The notes: generated from the sequence alone by a model not told the origin. 64,000 nt of DNA from CAVZCC01 sp963773765 (GCA_963773765.1 CAVZCC010000005.1:682001-746000); one strand, 5' to 3'; shown: positions 28,382-40,104, counted from the first letter of the stretch. Translations and numbers: made by a program.

Positions 28382-29544
28382 GGCGCTGATCCTCCCATGC
28401 CGGGCCTGCCCTCCACACCCGACAGCACGTCGGCGGCACGCCGGGCCCGGGCCCGGGCCACGTCCCGGTCGGTTCCCAGCACCGTGACATGGCCGATCTT
28501 GCGGGCGGGCCGCGAGGTCTTGCCGTACAGGTGCAGGTGGGCCTCGGGGACCCGGGCCAGCGCCGCGGCCTGCCGCTGGCGGGGATCCCCGTCCACGCCA
28601 CCCACCACGTTCGCCATCACCGCCACCGGGGCGACGGCGTCGGTGGGCCCCAGCGGCCAGTCCAGGACGGCCCGGAGGTGCTGGGCGAACTGCGAGGTGG
28701 CCGTGCCCTCGATGGTGAGGTGCCCGGAGTTGTGGACGCGGGGGGCGATCTCGTTCACCAGCACCTCCCCGTCCACCACGAACAGCTCCACCGCGATCAC
28801 GCCCACCGCGTCGGACGCCACCGCCACCTCATGGCCGATCTGCTCGGCGCGGTCCCGGAGCCCGGCACCGATGGGCGCGGGGAGGATGACCTCGTCGCAC
28901 ATGCCGTCCACCTGCACCGTCTCCAGCACGGGCCAGCTCCGGACCTGGCCCGACGGGGACCGGGCCACCAGCACCGCCACCTCGGCGTCCAACGCCAGGC
29001 GGGGCTCCAGGACCAGCGGGGCACCGCTCCAGTCGGCCACGAAGTCGCCGACCTCGTCGCCGTCCAGCATCCACACGCCCCGGCCGTCGTACCCACCGCG
29101 GCTGGCCTTGGCCACCACCGCACCGCCGTGGCGCGCGGCGAACGCGGCCGAGGCGGCCACCGACTCGGTGCCGCCGTCGAGGACCACGAACTCGGGCACG
29201 GGCAGTCCCGCGGCGGCGAAGGCGCGGCGCTGGTGGGCCTTGTCGGAGAACTCGAGCGTGCGCACCGACGGCCGCACCGCCACGCCGTCCTCCTCCAGGG
29301 AGCGGAGCACGGCGTGGTCCACGTTCTCGTGGTCGAAGGTGAGGACGTCCACCGTGGCGGCGAAGCGCCGCAGCGCGTCCGCGTCGTCCGGGGACCCCAC
29401 CACCGTGTCCGGCACCACGGCGGCCGCTCCCTCGTCGGACGGCGCGGCCAGCACCCGCAGGTGCACCCCCATCGGGGTGGCGGCCTCGGCCAGCATGCGG
29501 GCCAGCTGCCCGCCGCCGACCACGCCGACGACCGGTTCGGTCAC
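28378..29544 (-). CDS. purK: N5-carboxyaminoimidazole ribonucleotide synthase
   Basis: 388 residues, ATP-grasp enzyme acting just before PurE. VVGVVGGGQLARMLAEAA at the start, DHENVDHAVLRSLE, the ATP-grasp block SRGGYDGRGVWML, and NEIAPRVHNSGHLTIE. GTG 29544 overlaps the purD stop (GTGA), giving the run purD-purK-purE. Confidence 0.96.
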   Translation of the reverse strand: MTEPVVGVVGGGQLARMLAEAATPMGVHLRVLAAPSDEGAAAVVPDTVVGSPDDADALRRFAATVDVLTFDHENVDHAVLRSLEEDGVAVRPSVRTLEFSDKAHQRRAFAAAGLPVPEFVVLDGGTESVAASAAFAARHGGAVVAKASRGGYDGRGVWMLDGDEVGDFVADWSGAPLVLEPRLALDAEVAVLVARSPSGQVRSWPVLETVQVDGMCDEVILPAPIGAGLRDRAEQIGHEVAVASDAVGVIAVELFVVDGEVLVNEIAPRVHNSGHLTIEGTATSQFAQHLRAVLDWPLGPTDAVAPVAVMANVVGGVDGDPRQRQAAALARVPEAHLHLYGKTSRPARKIGHVTVLGTDRDVARARARRAADVLSGVEGRPGMGGSAP

Positions 29545-30769
29545 GGGGCCGTCCGGGCGGCGGAGGCGGCGATGTCGGTGCGGTGGTGCATGCCGGGCCA
29601 GGAGATCCGGGACACGGCGTCGTAGGCGCGGTCGCGGGCGACGGCGAGCGTGGGCCCGGTGCCGCACACGCTCAGGACCCGGCCGCCCGCGGTGACCAGC
29701 CGCCCTCCCCCGTCACGGGCCACCCCGGCCGCGTACACGGACACGCCGTCCACCGCCCGGGCCTCGTCCAGTCCCTCGATCACGTCCCCGGTCCGGGGTG
29801 ACGCCGGGTACCCCTCGGAGGCGCAGATCACGGTGACGTGGGCGTCGTCGGAGATCGTCGGGGCCGGGCCGAGTCGGCCCGCCGCGGCCCCGGCCAGCAG
29901 TTCGGCGAGGTCCGAGGTCACCCGGGGCACCACCACCTGGCACTCCGGGTCGCCGAAGCGCACGTTGTACTCGATCAGCCTGGGGCCGTCGGCGGTGTAC
30001 ATCAGCCCCGCGTACAGCACGCCGCGGTAGTCGATGCCGCGGGACCGCAGCGTGGCCAGGGTGGGGCCGACGAACCGGTCCATGACCTCGGCCAGGACGC
30101 CGTCGTCCACGACCGGGACCGGCGAGTAGGCCCCATCCCCCCGGTGTTGGGGCCGGCGTCGCCGTCCGCGACGCGCTTGAAGTCCTGGGCCGGCGGGAGC
30201 GCCACCGCGGTGTTCCCGTCGCACACGGCCAGGACGGACAACTCGGGACCGACCAGGCCCTCCTCGATGACCAGCCGCCGGCCGGCATCGCCGAAGGCAG
30301 CGCCGGACAGGTAGTCACCCACGGCGTTGCGGGCCTCGGACAGCGAGTCGGTGACCACCACGCCCTTGCCCGCGGCCAGGCCGTCGGTCTTGACCACGAA
30401 CGGCGGCGTCATCGAGTCCAGGAACGCCAGCGCGGGGTCGACGGAGGTGAAGGTCCCGTGGCGGGCGGTGGGCACGCCCGCCTCCTCCACCAGGTCCTTC
30501 ATCCAGGCCTTGGACCCCTCCAGGCGGGCACCGTCGGCACCGGGTCCGAAGACCAGCCGGCCGTCCGCCCGCAGCCGGTCGGCCAGCCCGTCCACCAGCG
30601 GCACCTCGGGACCGACCACGAACAGGTCGGCCTCCACGTCCTCGGGACGGTCCGGGACGGAGCACTCGATCCCCGCGTTGCCCGGGGTGACCACCACCTC
30701 GGCCGTGCGCCCCAGCACGTCCGCCAGCGCGTGCTCACGGGCCCCGCTGCCGACCACACACACCTTCAT
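29541..30769 (-). CDS. purD: Phosphoribosylamine-glycine ligase (GAR synthetase)
   Basis: About 409 residues. ATP-grasp. KVCVVGSGAREHALA, FVVKTDGLAAGKGV, FKRVADGDAGPNTGGMG, then EYNVRFGDPECQVV. A missing G near 30138 breaks the frame in GGMG-AYSPVP; here the change is a deletion, unlike most others. ATG 30769 behind AAGGAC. First gene of purD-purK-purE. Confidence 0.95.
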
Positions 30770-30808
30770 CGCGGAGCGTCCTTCACGTCGGCTGTTCTAG
30801 CCGATGGC

Positions 30809-31684
30809 TCAGGACGGCCCGACGGTCCGGGGCAGCATCTGCCCGCCCCCGCTGGCCAGGAGCAGTCCGTCCTGGGACCAGGCCTGCGCCGTGAATCCGG
30901 CTGCGCCCCCGGCGGCCACGGGCGTGCGGCCCTGTCCCAGGATCCAGGGCGAGGTGGACCCGTCGCGGTGGAACACGCAATGGAGGTCGATGTTGGGCGC
31001 GATCCAGTCGATCGGCGCGGCGTAGGCGCGGGCCATGGACGGGAACGAGTAGAGGTCCAGCGCCACCGCCACCCGCCCCGCGTCCAGGAACGGGTCGCGG
31101 AACGTGGCGGTCGGCCTGAACCGCAGCCAGTCGGCGGTCACGGCCGCACCCGCCGGCCGCCGGTCCCAGTCGTCGAGCCAGGTGGTGGGTCGGGCGTCGA
31201 GGTTGTCCCAGAACGGGAAGTCCGGCCGGCTCCCGGCAGGCGGGGCCTCGCCCCGCGCCTCCCGGGCGGCCACCCGCTCCTCGACGGTCGGGTAGGACCC
31301 GGGCGGGCCTGCGGGGCAGGGGCCGGCATCGTCGTGGGTCGGGGCGTCGGGTCGGTCGGCCATCGTCCAGGCGTGGCCGTCGATGATCCGCCGCCCGCCC
31401 TGGTCCACCGACACCGACAGGCACTCGGCGGCGCGGGCGCGGCGCAGGCTGCGGACGCGCACCTCGGCCGCTCCGGCGACGGCCCCGCTGAGCAGCTGCA
31501 GCGACAGGGTGGCGGGTCGGAGCTGCTCGGTGACCGCACCCACGGCCCGCAGCGCGACGGCGGCCACGTACCCGCCGTTCAACGTCCAGATCCGCCAGTC
31601 GTCGCTGAGCTCGACGGCGAACCGCGCCACCTCCCCGTCGGGATCGAGCGGAGTCAGCTGCGTGTCGTGGTCCAGGTCACCCAC
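30809..31684 (-). CDS. Acyl-CoA thioesterase-like protein (double hotdog)
   Basis: 291 residues. Two hotdog halves: WRIWTLNGGYVAAVALRAVG with the substrate-tunnel glycine pair, and the C-terminal ARAYAAPIDWIAPNIDLHCVFHRD with GGAAGFTAQAWSQDGLLLASGGGQML, the usual end of TesB-superfamily thioesterases. Catalytic residues not assignable by eye. GTG 31684 behind GAGGAGGG. 40 bp upstream of purD on the same strand; no link to purines apparent. Confidence 0.75.
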   Translation of the reverse strand: MGDLDHDTQLTPLDPDGEVARFAVELSDDWRIWTLNGGYVAAVALRAVGAVTEQLRPATLSLQLLSGAVAGAAEVRVRSLRRARAAECLSVSVDQGGRRIIDGHAWTMADRPDAPTHDDAGPCPAGPPGSYPTVEERVAAREARGEAPPAGSRPDFPFWDNLDARPTTWLDDWDRRPAGAAVTADWLRFRPTATFRDPFLDAGRVAVALDLYSFPSMARAYAAPIDWIAPNIDLHCVFHRDGSTSPWILGQGRTPVAAGGAAGFTAQAWSQDGLLLASGGGQMLPRTVGPS

Positions 31685-31726
31685 CGGGGGCCCTCCTCAC
31701 GGGTACGGGACCGACCGGCACCCGAC

Positions 31727-32644
31727 TCACCGGTACGAGGACCGGTCGATCCGGAACGGGAGCTCCTCGCCGGCCACGAGCCGCCGCACCTGGTCCCCCA
31801 CCAGGCCGAAGGCGTTGGGCATGAAGTTGGTGGTGCCGCCACCGATGTGGGGGGTGACCACGAGGTTCGGGGCGGACCACAGCGGGTGCCCCTCCGGGAG
31901 TGGCTCGGGGTCGGTCACGTCGAGCGCGGCGTGCAACCTCCCGGCGACCAGCTCGGCGAGCAACGCGTCGGTGTCCACGATGGGGCCCCGGCCGACGTTG
32001 ACCACGAGCGCACCGTCGGGCAGGGCGGCCAGGAGCGGGGCGTCCACCAGGCCGCGGGTCCCCTCCGTGAGGGCGGCGACGACCAGCAGGACCTGCGCGT
32101 CCGCCACCACCTCGGACAGCTCGGACACCGGCCGGACCCCGTCCCGGGCGGTGCGGGCCACCACCGTGACCCGGGCGCCGAACGGGGCCAGCATCGCGGT
32201 CAGCGCCCGGCCGATGGCGCCGTGGCCGACCACCACCACCCGCCGCCCCCGCAGCGTGGGGGTCAGCGTGGGCGACCAGCGGCCCTCGGCCTGCGCCGCG
32301 GCGAACGCCGGCAGGCCCCGCAGGTGCGACAGGGTCACCGCCATCACCCACTCGGCCACCTCCACCGCGTTGACGTCGCCGGCGTTGCACAACGTGACCC
32401 CGTCGGGCACCGAGTCGACGATCCAGTCGACCCCGGCGTTGAGCATCTGGATGAGCCGGAGCCGGCCCATGGCCCCGACGGCGTCGGACACCGCCGCCTT
32501 CGGCCACCACGGCGGGACGAGCACCTCCACCTCCGCCGCGCCGGCCGGGAGCGGCTCCCGTCCGTCCCACACCTCCACCGTGACCCCGGGTGGCATCGGG
32601 CCCATCAGGTCCCGGCCGGCGTCGAACGGGATCCAGACCAGCAC
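31727..32644 (-). CDS. D-isomer-specific 2-hydroxyacid dehydrogenase
   Basis: 305 residues, about 20 shorter than most relatives. NAD-binding VVVVGHGAIGRAL; catalytic Arg in VNVGRGPIVDTDAL, Glu in DVTDPEPLPEGHPLW, His in VVTPHIGGG. Related to phosphoglycerate and glyoxylate reductases; substrate cannot be told. GTG 32644 is 6 bp after the purA stop, so it is co-transcribed with purA. Confidence 0.88.
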   Translation of the reverse strand: MLVWIPFDAGRDLMGPMPPGVTVEVWDGREPLPAGAAEVEVLVPPWWPKAAVSDAVGAMGRLRLIQMLNAGVDWIVDSVPDGVTLCNAGDVNAVEVAEWVMAVTLSHLRGLPAFAAAQAEGRWSPTLTPTLRGRRVVVVGHGAIGRALTAMLAPFGARVTVVARTARDGVRPVSELSEVVADAQVLLVVAALTEGTRGLVDAPLLAALPDGALVVNVGRGPIVDTDALLAELVAGRLHAALDVTDPEPLPEGHPLWSAPNLVVTPHIGGGTTNFMPNAFGLVGDQVRRLVAGEELPFRIDRSSYR

Positions 32645-32650
32645 GGTCGG

Positions 32651-33940
32651 TCAGGCGGGGCCGGAGGAGAACTGCACGAACTGTTCGCGGCCCGGGCCGA
32701 CGCCCACATAGGTGATGGGCACGCCGACCTGCTCCTGGAGGAAGTCCAGGTAGGCCAGGGCGGCCGCCGGCAGCTCGTGGCGCTCGGTGGCGGCGGTCAG
32801 GTCGGACTCCCAGCCCGGCAGTTCCTCGTAGATGGGGACGGCCGCGTGCAGGTCCGACTGGTGGTACGGCAGGTGCTCGTGGCGCTCGCCCCGAACGTCG
32901 TAGGCGACGCACACCTTGAGCACGGGCAGCGTGTCCAGGATGTCCAGCTTGGTGATCGACAGCTCGGACAGGGAGTTGAGCCGCACGGCCTGGCGCAGCA
33001 TGACCGCGTCGAACCAGCCGGGCCGGCGGCGACGGCCGGTGTTGGTGCCGAACTCGCGGCCCCGGTCCACCAACAGGTCGCCGACGTCGTCGAACAGCTC
33101 CGTGGGGAACGGCCCGGCGCCGACCCGGGTGACGTAGGCCTTGGCGATGCCCACGACCCGGTTGATGTAGCGGGGCCCCACCCCGGCGCCGATGCAGGCG
33201 CCACCTGCCACCGGGTTGGACGACGTCACGTACGGGTAGGTGCCGTGGTCCAGGTCCAGGAACGTGGCCTGGGCCCCCTCGAACAACACGTGCTGGCCCG
33301 CCTCCAGCGAGTCGTGCACCAACGACACCGTGTCGGAGATGTAGGGCCGCAGCCGGGGCGCCACCTGGTCCAGGACCCGGTCGGCCAGTTCCTCGGGGTC
33401 CTCCGGCAGCCGGTTGTAGACCTTGGCGAAGACCTTGTTCTTGTCGCCCAGGACGGCGTCGAGCTTCTCCCGGAAGATCTTGGGGTCCAGAAGGTCCTGG
33501 ACGCGGATGCCCACCCGCATCGCCTTGTCCGCGTAGCTGGGGCCGATGCCCCGCTTGGTGGTGCCCAGCTTGTTCTTGCCCAGGTACCGCTCCGTGAGGC
33601 GGTCCAGCTCCTGGTGGTAGGGCAGGATCAGGTGGGCGTTGCCGGACACCTTCAGCCGGGAGCAGTCGACGCCCTTGGCCTCCAGGCGGTCGACCTCCTC
33701 CAGCAGGACGAAGGGATCCACCACCACGCCGTTGCCGATCACCGGTGTGATGTGGTCGTACAGCACACCGGAGGGCACCAGCTGGAGGGCGAACGACTCG
33801 CCGTTCACCACCAGGGTGTGCCCCGCGTTGTGGCCGCCCTGGTACCGGACGACCAGTTGCATCTCCTTGGCGATGAGGTCGGTGAGCTTGCCCTTGCCCT
33901 CGTCGCCCCACTGGGTGCCCACCACGACGGTCGCCGGCAC
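32651..33940 (-). CDS. purA: Adenylosuccinate synthetase
   Basis: 429 residues. GTP-dependent first step from IMP to AMP. VVVGTQWGDEGKGKLTD (P-loop), YQGGHNAGHTLVV, GTTKRGIGPSYADKAMR, TGRRRRPGWFDAVMLR. Start GTG 33940 chosen because GAGGAG lies six bases before it; a TTG at 33961 has no site. A TACCAT box (33976-33981) marks the promoter. Confidence 0.96.
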   Translation of the reverse strand: MPATVVVGTQWGDEGKGKLTDLIAKEMQLVVRYQGGHNAGHTLVVNGESFALQLVPSGVLYDHITPVIGNGVVVDPFVLLEEVDRLEAKGVDCSRLKVSGNAHLILPYHQELDRLTERYLGKNKLGTTKRGIGPSYADKAMRVGIRVQDLLDPKIFREKLDAVLGDKNKVFAKVYNRLPEDPEELADRVLDQVAPRLRPYISDTVSLVHDSLEAGQHVLFEGAQATFLDLDHGTYPYVTSSNPVAGGACIGAGVGPRYINRVVGIAKAYVTRVGAGPFPTELFDDVGDLLVDRGREFGTNTGRRRRPGWFDAVMLRQAVRLNSLSELSITKLDILDTLPVLKVCVAYDVRGERHEHLPYHQSDLHAAVPIYEELPGWESDLTAATERHELPAAALAYLDFLQEQVGVPITYVGVGPGREQFVQFSSGPA

Positions 33941-33975
33941 GCGGATCTCCTCGTTCTGCAATCAGGGAACCGTCG

Positions 33976-33981
33976 ATGGTA
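33976..33981 (-). promoter_or_regulatory. -10 box of purA
   Basis: TACCAT on the minus strand, 35 nt before GTG 33940; unlike its neighbours this transcript has a leader with a ribosome site. Confidence 0.4.
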
Positions 33982-34058
33982 ACCCAGATCCGCCGGGACC
34001 CACCGGCCGCGGCCCCGTCGCCGCCGGCCCGCAATCGCCCGCGGCGAATCCCCGGATG

Positions 34059-34064
34059 TACCTT
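34059..34064 (+). promoter_or_regulatory. -10 box of the acetyltransferase gene (leaderless pattern)
   Basis: TACCTT, 8 nt before ATG 34073. Confidence 0.5.
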
Positions 34065-34072
34065 CTCCCGTC

Positions 34073-34591
34073 ATGAGCGACGGCGATCTCCTGGCGACGC
34101 TGCGCGCCGACATGGCCGCCAATCGCGGCAGCACCAAGGGCAGGTTCGTGGTCACCGCGTTCCGGCTGGCCCAGCTGGCCCGGGCCGGCCTGCCGCCGGT
34201 CCTGGCCCTGGTCCCCGTCACCGCCTACCGGCTGGTGGTGGACTGGCTGATGGGCGTGGAGCTCCCCGCCGCGGTCCAGGCCGGCCCGGGACTGGGCGTC
34301 TACCACGGCACCGGCCTGGTGGTGCATGCCCGTGTCCGCCTGGGTCGCGGGGTCACCCTGCGCCACGGGGTCACGATCGGGATCCTGGGCGAGGGCGAGG
34401 AGGGCGTGGCCCCGGTGCTGGGCGACGGCGTCAGCGTGGGTGCGGGAGCGATCATCCTCGGCCCGGTGCACGTGGGCGACGGCGCCGCCATCGGTGCGGG
34501 CGCCGTGGTGGTCCACGACGTCCCGGCCGGGGCCACGGTGGTGGGCAACCCGGCACGGGTGGTCCGCGGCGGCGACGGTGGGACGGCCTGA
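34073..34591 (+). CDS. Hexapeptide-repeat acetyltransferase (serine acetyltransferase/WcaB-like)
   Basis: 172 residues. Left-handed beta-helix: VHARVRLGRGVTLRHGVTIG, APVLGDGVSVGAGAIILGP, GDGAAIGAGAVVVHDVPAG. The catalytic His is in GVYHGTGLVVH and LRHGVTIG. N-terminal helical part is short, and the next gene is a glycosyltransferase, so I favour a polysaccharide acetyltransferase over a true CysE (inference). The two genes are one base apart. Confidence 0.8.
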   Translation: MSDGDLLATLRADMAANRGSTKGRFVVTAFRLAQLARAGLPPVLALVPVTAYRLVVDWLMGVELPAAVQAGPGLGVYHGTGLVVHARVRLGRGVTLRHGVTIGILGEGEEGVAPVLGDGVSVGAGAIILGPVHVGDGAAIGAGAVVVHDVPAGATVVGNPARVVRGGDGGTA

Positions 34592-34592
34592 G

Positions 34593-35753
34593 GTGTCGGG
34601 CGCTCCCGACGCGGCGCAGGGCGACGGCCTGTTCAGCGGCATCCGCGTGGTGGTGGTCGCCCACGGGCCACCGGTCAAGGGCGGCATCACCACCGTGGCG
34701 ATGGACCTGGTCGAGGACCCCGAGCTGAACCGCGAGTTCGAGATGGTGTTCCTCAACACCTCCCAGAACGACGACGCCCGGGGTGGGTTCGGGCTGGAGA
34801 ACGTGAGGCGGGCCGTGGCCGACGCCGTCAACACCTTCCGGCTGTGCCGGAGGGGGACGGTGGTGCACACCCACTCCGTGCAGTACCCGTGGCTGGTCGG
34901 GTGGCGGCAGGTGGCCATCGCGGTCGCGGCCCGGCTCCGCGGCGCCCGGGTCCTGCTGCACAACCACGCCCAGCCCCCGTACATGGAACCCCCCGGGGAG
35001 TACCGGGTCGGACGGGCCAACGCCTGGGCCTTCGCCGCGCTCGACCGCCTGGCCGACGCCAACATCCTGATCGCCGCCGCGGGCGAGCCGAACCTCCGCC
35101 GCTACATGCCCCACATCGCCCTGCCCGTCATCGCCAACTCGGTGGTGGTGCAGGACATGGTGCAGACCTCCGCCGTGCACGACCCGCCCGTGGTCCTGTT
35201 CATCGGCGAGATCCTGGAGCGCAAGGGCCTGGTGACGCTGCTGGACGCGCTGGACCTGCTGGAGGAGCGGGGCGTCACCGGCCTGGACGTCCGCATCGTG
35301 GGCGACAACCGACCGGGCCTGGACCCGGAGAAGGACCGGATGGTCGCCGCGGTGGCCGAGCACGGCCGCACCGGGGACATGACCGGCCCGCTGGAGCGGG
35401 CCGAGGTCTACCGCCAGCTCTCCGAGGCCGACCTGTACGTGTTCCCCACCTTCACCGAGGGCCAGCCGTTCACGGTGATCGAGTCCCTGGCCGCCGGCGT
35501 GCCGATCGTGGCCAGCGACATCCAGGCCATCTCCGCCATGATCGCCGACGGCGTGAACGGCCGGCTGGTGCCGGTGCAGGACACGGTCGGGTTCGCGGAC
35601 GCCATGCAGGAACTGCTGGAGGACCCGGACCGTCGCCGCCGGATCTCGGAGGCCAACCGGGCGCTGGCCTCGGAGCGGTTCGACCGCTCGGTGTTCCGGG
35701 CCCGGGTCGCGGAGCTCTACCGGGCCCACGGTCGTCCCGCCGGCCGGAACTGA
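34593..35753 (+). CDS. GT4-family glycosyltransferase
   Basis: 386 residues, GT-B fold. N-terminal HGPPVKGGITTVAMDL loop, VVLFIGEILERKGLVTLLDAL start of the C-terminal domain, DLYVFPTFTEGQPFTVIESLAAGVPIVAS with the nucleotide-sugar-binding EX7E motif. GTG 34593 directly after the acetyltransferase stop. Probably makes exopolysaccharide or glycolipid with its partner. Confidence 0.85.
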   Translation: MSGAPDAAQGDGLFSGIRVVVVAHGPPVKGGITTVAMDLVEDPELNREFEMVFLNTSQNDDARGGFGLENVRRAVADAVNTFRLCRRGTVVHTHSVQYPWLVGWRQVAIAVAARLRGARVLLHNHAQPPYMEPPGEYRVGRANAWAFAALDRLADANILIAAAGEPNLRRYMPHIALPVIANSVVVQDMVQTSAVHDPPVVLFIGEILERKGLVTLLDALDLLEERGVTGLDVRIVGDNRPGLDPEKDRMVAAVAEHGRTGDMTGPLERAEVYRQLSEADLYVFPTFTEGQPFTVIESLAAGVPIVASDIQAISAMIADGVNGRLVPVQDTVGFADAMQELLEDPDRRRRISEANRALASERFDRSVFRARVAELYRAHGRPAGRN

Positions 35754-35773
35754 CGGCGCACGGCCCCCCCTCG

Positions 35774-35821
35774 TTCTGTGCTGCGAGGCGCGACCCAGAG
35801 GTCGCGGCTCGCAGCACAGAA
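35774..35821. repeat. 48-bp palindromic element, copy 2 (bidirectional terminator)
   Basis: Same element as 12241-12288: 22-nt arms, loop CAGA, right arm identical to copy 1, one arm mismatch at another position. It lies between the convergent ends of the glycosyltransferase (35753) and clpB (35846), as expected for a shared terminator. Confidence 0.85.
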
Positions 35822-35845
35822 CGGGACGGGGTCGGTGAGGCGGGG

Positions 35846-38368
<2,523 letters not shown>

Positions 38369-38374
38369 GTGTCG

Positions 38375-38380
38375 AGTATA
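38375..38380 (-). promoter_or_regulatory. -10 box of clpB (leaderless pattern)
   Basis: TATACT on the minus strand, 6 nt before ATG 38368; the strongest -10 in the window. Confidence 0.65.
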
Positions 38381-38397
38381 CCCTTCAGGAGAACTAA

Positions 38398-38418
38398 CTT
38401 GATAGCCACACGCTCAAG
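38398..38418. promoter_or_regulatory. HAIR-like HspR operator of clpB
   Basis: CTTGATA-N7-GCTCAAG, the 7-7-7 layout of HAIR elements (consensus CTTGAGT-N7-ACTCAAG), 18 bp upstream of the TATACT box and so over the -35 region. hspR is encoded 1.2 kb away. It starts directly behind the stop codon of the SGNH gene. Confidence 0.75.
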
Positions 38419-38419
38419 T

Positions 38420-39607
38420 TTACTGAGTTTCTGAGGCGACGCTCATGGGGACGGCCGGAAGGCCACTGACCGGGGGAGGCGGCACCGGTGCCGCGGTCGG
38501 GTGGTGCCCACGGGCGGCCGCGATGCGTGCTGCCCGCAGGCCCGACCGGGACAGCGCCTGCGGAGCACCCTGCGCCGGTGGAACAGCCTGCGCCTGTGGA
38601 GGGGCCTGTGAGTCCGACGCACTCCGGGCCGGTCCGGGAACCGGCGCCGGTCCGCTGCGGCCCCGGGTCCGGAGCAGGGACCAGATGGCGATCCACACGC
38701 CCGCCGCGGCCAGGACCCCGACCACCAGCAGGATGCCGCCACCGAGGGTCACGCCGATGCCCGGCACCAGCGAGGAATCCCCGTCCTCCACGGCCATGTC
38801 GACGTCGTCCCGCACCGAGGTGGTGGGCGGCTCGGCAACGGTGGTGGCCGGCGCGGACGTGGTGGCCACCAGGGTGGACGGGACCTGGTCGACCGGCGCA
38901 GCAGGAGCCGGCGACCCGGCCGCCACCGGCGCGGCCGCCGGCGTGGCGGCCACGGTGGTCTCCGCCGCGACCGGCGGCGCGGCCGGGACCACCGCCGGTG
39001 CAGCCGGTGCCGGTCCGGACGCCACGGACGCGGCCACCAGGAACGCCAGCGACCCGCCGCCGGCGGGGGTCAGGTGCAGCCCGTCCCCGGCGGTGAGCCC
39101 CGGGGCGCCGGCGCTGGCGCCGTTCCAGTCGATCAGGTCCAGGTTGGGGTAGCGCTCGGCCGCGTCCCGCAGCACCTGGTTGGCCGGGCCGTAGTAGTCA
39201 CGCACCTCGCGGATGGTGAGCCACAGCACACGGGGCACCGGTCCCGCCGCGGCCATGACGGCATCGATGCGCTGGCGGAAGGTGGCCGGGTTGCCGGCGT
39301 CGTTGGCGCCGAGGGACACCACGAGCGTGTCGGAGAGCTCCGGGGCGTGGGCCGCCACAGCCTGGGCCCCGGCCAGGGTGGACCGGTTCACCTTGGCGTC
39401 GAAGGAGGTGGCCCAGCCGTTGCGGTCGAAGGCGGAGGTGATCTGGGACTGTGCGCCCAGGATGATGGAGTCGCCCACCACCACGACACGCCGGGACTGG
39501 GCACCTGCCGCGGGGCCACCGACGGGGGCGACGGCCGCCGTCGCGGCGACCACGAGCGCGACGACCACGGTGAGGACCGTTCTGGGGGCCACCGGGCGTT
39601 CGTGCAC
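38420..39607 (-). CDS. Secreted, C-terminally anchored SGNH hydrolase
   Basis: 395 residues. N-terminal signal helix (VLTVVVALVVAATAAVAP), then SGNH blocks VVVVGDSIILGAQ (nucleophile Ser), LVVSLGANDAG and the GDGLHLTP Asp/His pair; a Pro/Ala/Thr-rich linker (about 205-280), a membrane helix (GILLVVGVLAAAGVWIAIW) and a cytoplasmic basic tail. Probably an exported esterase or acyltransferase domain facing the wall. GTG 39607 lies 7 nt behind TAGCGT. Substrate unknown. Confidence 0.82.
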   Translation of the reverse strand: MHERPVAPRTVLTVVVALVVAATAAVAPVGGPAAGAQSRRVVVVGDSIILGAQSQITSAFDRNGWATSFDAKVNRSTLAGAQAVAAHAPELSDTLVVSLGANDAGNPATFRQRIDAVMAAAGPVPRVLWLTIREVRDYYGPANQVLRDAAERYPNLDLIDWNGASAGAPGLTAGDGLHLTPAGGGSLAFLVAASVASGPAPAAPAVVPAAPPVAAETTVAATPAAAPVAAGSPAPAAPVDQVPSTLVATTSAPATTVAEPPTTSVRDDVDMAVEDGDSSLVPGIGVTLGGGILLVVGVLAAAGVWIAIWSLLRTRGRSGPAPVPGPARSASDSQAPPQAQAVPPAQGAPQALSRSGLRAARIAAARGHHPTAAPVPPPPVSGLPAVPMSVASETQ

Positions 39608-39614
39608 GGGTGCC

Positions 39615-39620
39615 ACGCTA
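39615..39620 (-). promoter_or_regulatory. -10 box of the SGNH gene (leaderless pattern)
   Basis: TAGCGT on the minus strand, 7 nt before GTG 39607. Confidence 0.5.
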
Positions 39621-39657
39621 TCGGCGTCCGCTCGGCGCCGACACCCCCGCCGGGGTG

Positions 39658-40044
39658 TCAGCGGCCCCGCCGGAACCGGTCGTCGCCGTAGCGGATCACC
39701 GCCTGGTTCAGTGGCACCAGGTCCCGCCGGTACTGGCGGTGGACCCGGTCGACCTCGTCGCTGACCTTCGCCGTGACGGCCTCCAGCTGGGCGCGCAGGC
39801 GATCGAGCTCTGCCTCCAGCTCCAGCACCCGCTTGACGCCGGCCAGGTTGAGGCCGTCGTTGGTCAGGTCCTGGATGCGGCGCAGCAGGGCGATGTCCGC
39901 CTCGCTGTAGCGGCGGCTGCCACCCTGGGTGCGGCCCGGCTCCACCAGGCCCTTGCGCTCGTAGATGCGCAGGGTCTGGGGGTGCACCCCGGCCAGCTCG
40001 GCGGCCACGGAGATCACGTAGACGGCCTGGTGGTACTCCGGCAC
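39658..40044 (-). CDS. hspR: Heat-shock repressor HspR (MerR family)
   Basis: 128 residues. MerR-type winged helix: AELAGVHPQTLRIYERKGLVEPGRTQ then GGSRRYSEADIALLRRIQDL, followed by a coiled coil (VLELEAELDRLRAQLEAV). As last gene of dnaK-grpE-dnaJ-hspR it represses its own operon and clpB through HAIR sites, with DnaK as co-repressor in known actinobacteria. GTG 40044 behind GGGAGGTGA. Confidence 0.94.
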   Translation of the reverse strand: MPEYHQAVYVISVAAELAGVHPQTLRIYERKGLVEPGRTQGGSRRYSEADIALLRRIQDLTNDGLNLAGVKRVLELEAELDRLRAQLEAVTAKVSDEVDRVHRQYRRDLVPLNQAVIRYGDDRFRRGR

Positions 40045-40104
40045 GATCAGTCACCTCCCGGTGCGTCGTCGGTGCCCCGGGGTTCAGGAAGCCCCACCAT
40101 CGGA

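Noticed and set aside
30458..33982. A plus-strand open frame of about 1170 codons across the purD-purA region
   Set aside because: It is the antisense shadow of GC-rich genes: no ribosome site, His/Gly/Pro/Arg-rich composition, no recognisable domain, while the minus strand carries clear purD, dehydrogenase and purA.
34073..34591. True serine acetyltransferase CysE
   Set aside because: The protein is short of the CysE N-terminal helical domain and pairs with a glycosyltransferase gene; no cysK or other cysteine gene is close.
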